Shown in pieces: positions 63,361 through 64,000 of a stretch of 64,000 nt of DNA. Source of the DNA: Duganella sp. SG902 (GTDB lineage Bacteria > Pseudomonadota > Gammaproteobacteria > Burkholderiales > Burkholderiaceae_D); NCBI RefSeq assembly GCF_013376005.1, contig NZ_JABMJK010000002.1, forward strand, positions 620,001 to 684,000, read 5' to 3'. Numbering within the stretch: position 1 is the first letter of the stretch; the number at the start of each line of letters is the position of its first letter. A model generated the notes under the pieces. That model was given only the letters and a program-made list of their open reading frames with translations. It was not told where the DNA came from and did no database searches. A program made the position numbers and the translations under genes.

Positions 63361-64000
63361 TCAATATGCCCAGTACGGCCCGGTCTTGCCGGCCACGGAT
63401 GCGTCTTCCATCACCACGAACACGCGCCGGCCGTAGAAGAAGGGCATGCCCCAGTCAAAGTAATTGCCGGCGGTACTGCTGCTGCCGACCGTGCCGCCCA
63501 CCTGCGCCGCCGTGATGGTCGATGGCAGGCTGACCAGGTTCACCACGTTGAAGTTGATGGTGCCGCTGGCGCTGCCGTCGGCGGCGGTGTTGGTGGCGCT
63601 CAGGGACAGGGTCGAGGCCGGGCAGTAGAAGTCGCCGCCCGAGCATTGACGGATGCTGCTGTCGGTGAAGAAATAGCCGTTGGAGCCGCTGTCGATGAAG
63701 CTGGCGCTGTAGGCCTTGCCTTTATAGGTGGTGGTGAAGTCGCCGTTGCCGTTGGCCTTGTAGATGGTCTCGCCGCCGATGGTGTTGTTGCTTTGCGTGT
63801 TGACGCCGAACACCAGCGTGCCGTTGACCGAGGTCAGGCCGGCCGTGCCGACCGCCGGCATGGTGATCAGCAAGCCGTTGTTGTTGCTGGCGAAGGAGGC
63901 CACCGGGTTGCTGATCTGCCGCGACAGCGGCATGGTGCTGGGCGCGCAACCGCCGTTGGCGCAGGCGTAGTAGATGCCGCTGACCGCCGTGTTCACGCAG
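63361..64000 (-). CDS. DUF3443-family protein (5' partial)
   Basis: At least 213 residues of the C-terminal part; the start lies beyond base 64000. Cys-containing segment CVNTAVSGIYYACANGGC, then repeated beta-rich, Gly/Ser/Thr-rich stretches (NPVASFASNNNGLLITMPAV, GTLVFGVNTQSNNTIGG, YSASFIDSGSNGYFFTDSSI) and a conserved end (NYFDWGMPFFYGRRVFVVMEDAS). This matches the DUF3443 family common in Burkholderiales; function unknown, probably exported. The F(I)DSGSNGYF motif recalls a pepsin-like fold, which is speculative. Confidence 0.8.
   Translation of the reverse strand, partial: CVNTAVSGIYYACANGGCAPSTMPLSRQISNPVASFASNNNGLLITMPAVGTAGLTSVNGTLVFGVNTQSNNTIGGETIYKANGNGDFTTTYKGKAYSASFIDSGSNGYFFTDSSIRQCSGGDFYCPASTLSLSATNTAADGSASGTINFNVVNLVSLPSTITAAQVGGTVGSSSTAGNYFDWGMPFFYGRRVFVVMEDASVAGKTGPYWAY

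Overview
This window is GC-rich, densely packed betaproteobacterial chromosome. Gene content points to Burkholderiales, most likely Oxalobacteraceae of the Massilia/Duganella type. The pointers are rph, rdgB and hemW in a row, a HexR-controlled Entner-Doudoroff (ED) gene set, imuA-imuB behind a LexA box, a PHB-depolymerase-like esterase and a PEP-CTERM protein. The family assignment is an inference from gene content. I see no rRNA, tRNA, CRISPR array, complete insertion sequence or prophage. No gene-free stretch exceeds about 300 bases; the longest (about 250 bases, 45596-45848) shows nothing recognisable beyond the ribosome binding site of the next gene.

Layout. 1-4539 (+): PP2C phosphatase (cut by the window edge), rph, an orphan periplasmic binding protein, rdgB, hemW. 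4536-13303 (-): a chemoreceptor, a patatin-like lipase and a complete RND efflux operon (adaptor, pump, outer-membrane channel). A 144-bp element with perfect 31-bp inverted ends lies between the channel gene and the lipase. 13405-16158 (-): transaldolase, a DMT transporter and two small unknown proteins. 16167-30132: central carbon metabolism (zwf-hexR, a sugar lactonase, pgi, edd-eda), with HexR-like operators before zwf, edd and probably pgi. An orphan type VI secretion (T6SS) island at 18740-24594 splits this block: vgrG, effector, immunity-like gene, PAAR gene and a second immunity-like gene. 30164-36128: LysR/quinone reductase, P450/AraC, and a cheY-cheC-diguanylate cyclase operon. 36353-42895: rpiA, yggX, argA, hrpA. 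42962-52940: PHB-depolymerase-like esterase, an internally deleted DMT transporter with a tandem thioredoxin protein, STY0301-type protein, Na+/H+ antiporter, imuA-imuB, two hydrolytic or unknown genes and an M61 peptidase. 53015-64000: a heat-shock small chaperone with a sigma-32 promoter and a ROSE-like RNA thermometer, a frameshifted PEP-CTERM gene, a DegQ-protease/two-component cluster, a CoaD-HD fusion, hemerythrin, cytochrome P460, Sel1-repeat lipoprotein, a CpdB-like nucleotidase and a partial DUF3443 protein.

The most notable item is the T6SS effector at 20201-21865. Its C-terminal domain can be lined up by hand with mammalian CD38 (ADP-ribosyl cyclase/NAD glycohydrolase). All six catalytic or pocket positions I checked are identical (W408, E437, D446, W471, S475, E506). 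It is joined by 4-bp overlaps to vgrG upstream and to a candidate immunity gene downstream, and a distant paralogue of that gene follows the PAAR gene. I infer an NAD+-consuming antibacterial toxin delivered on a VgrG with a transthyretin-like tail.

Sequences were read by eye. Family calls rest on motifs and remembered family features, not on searches.
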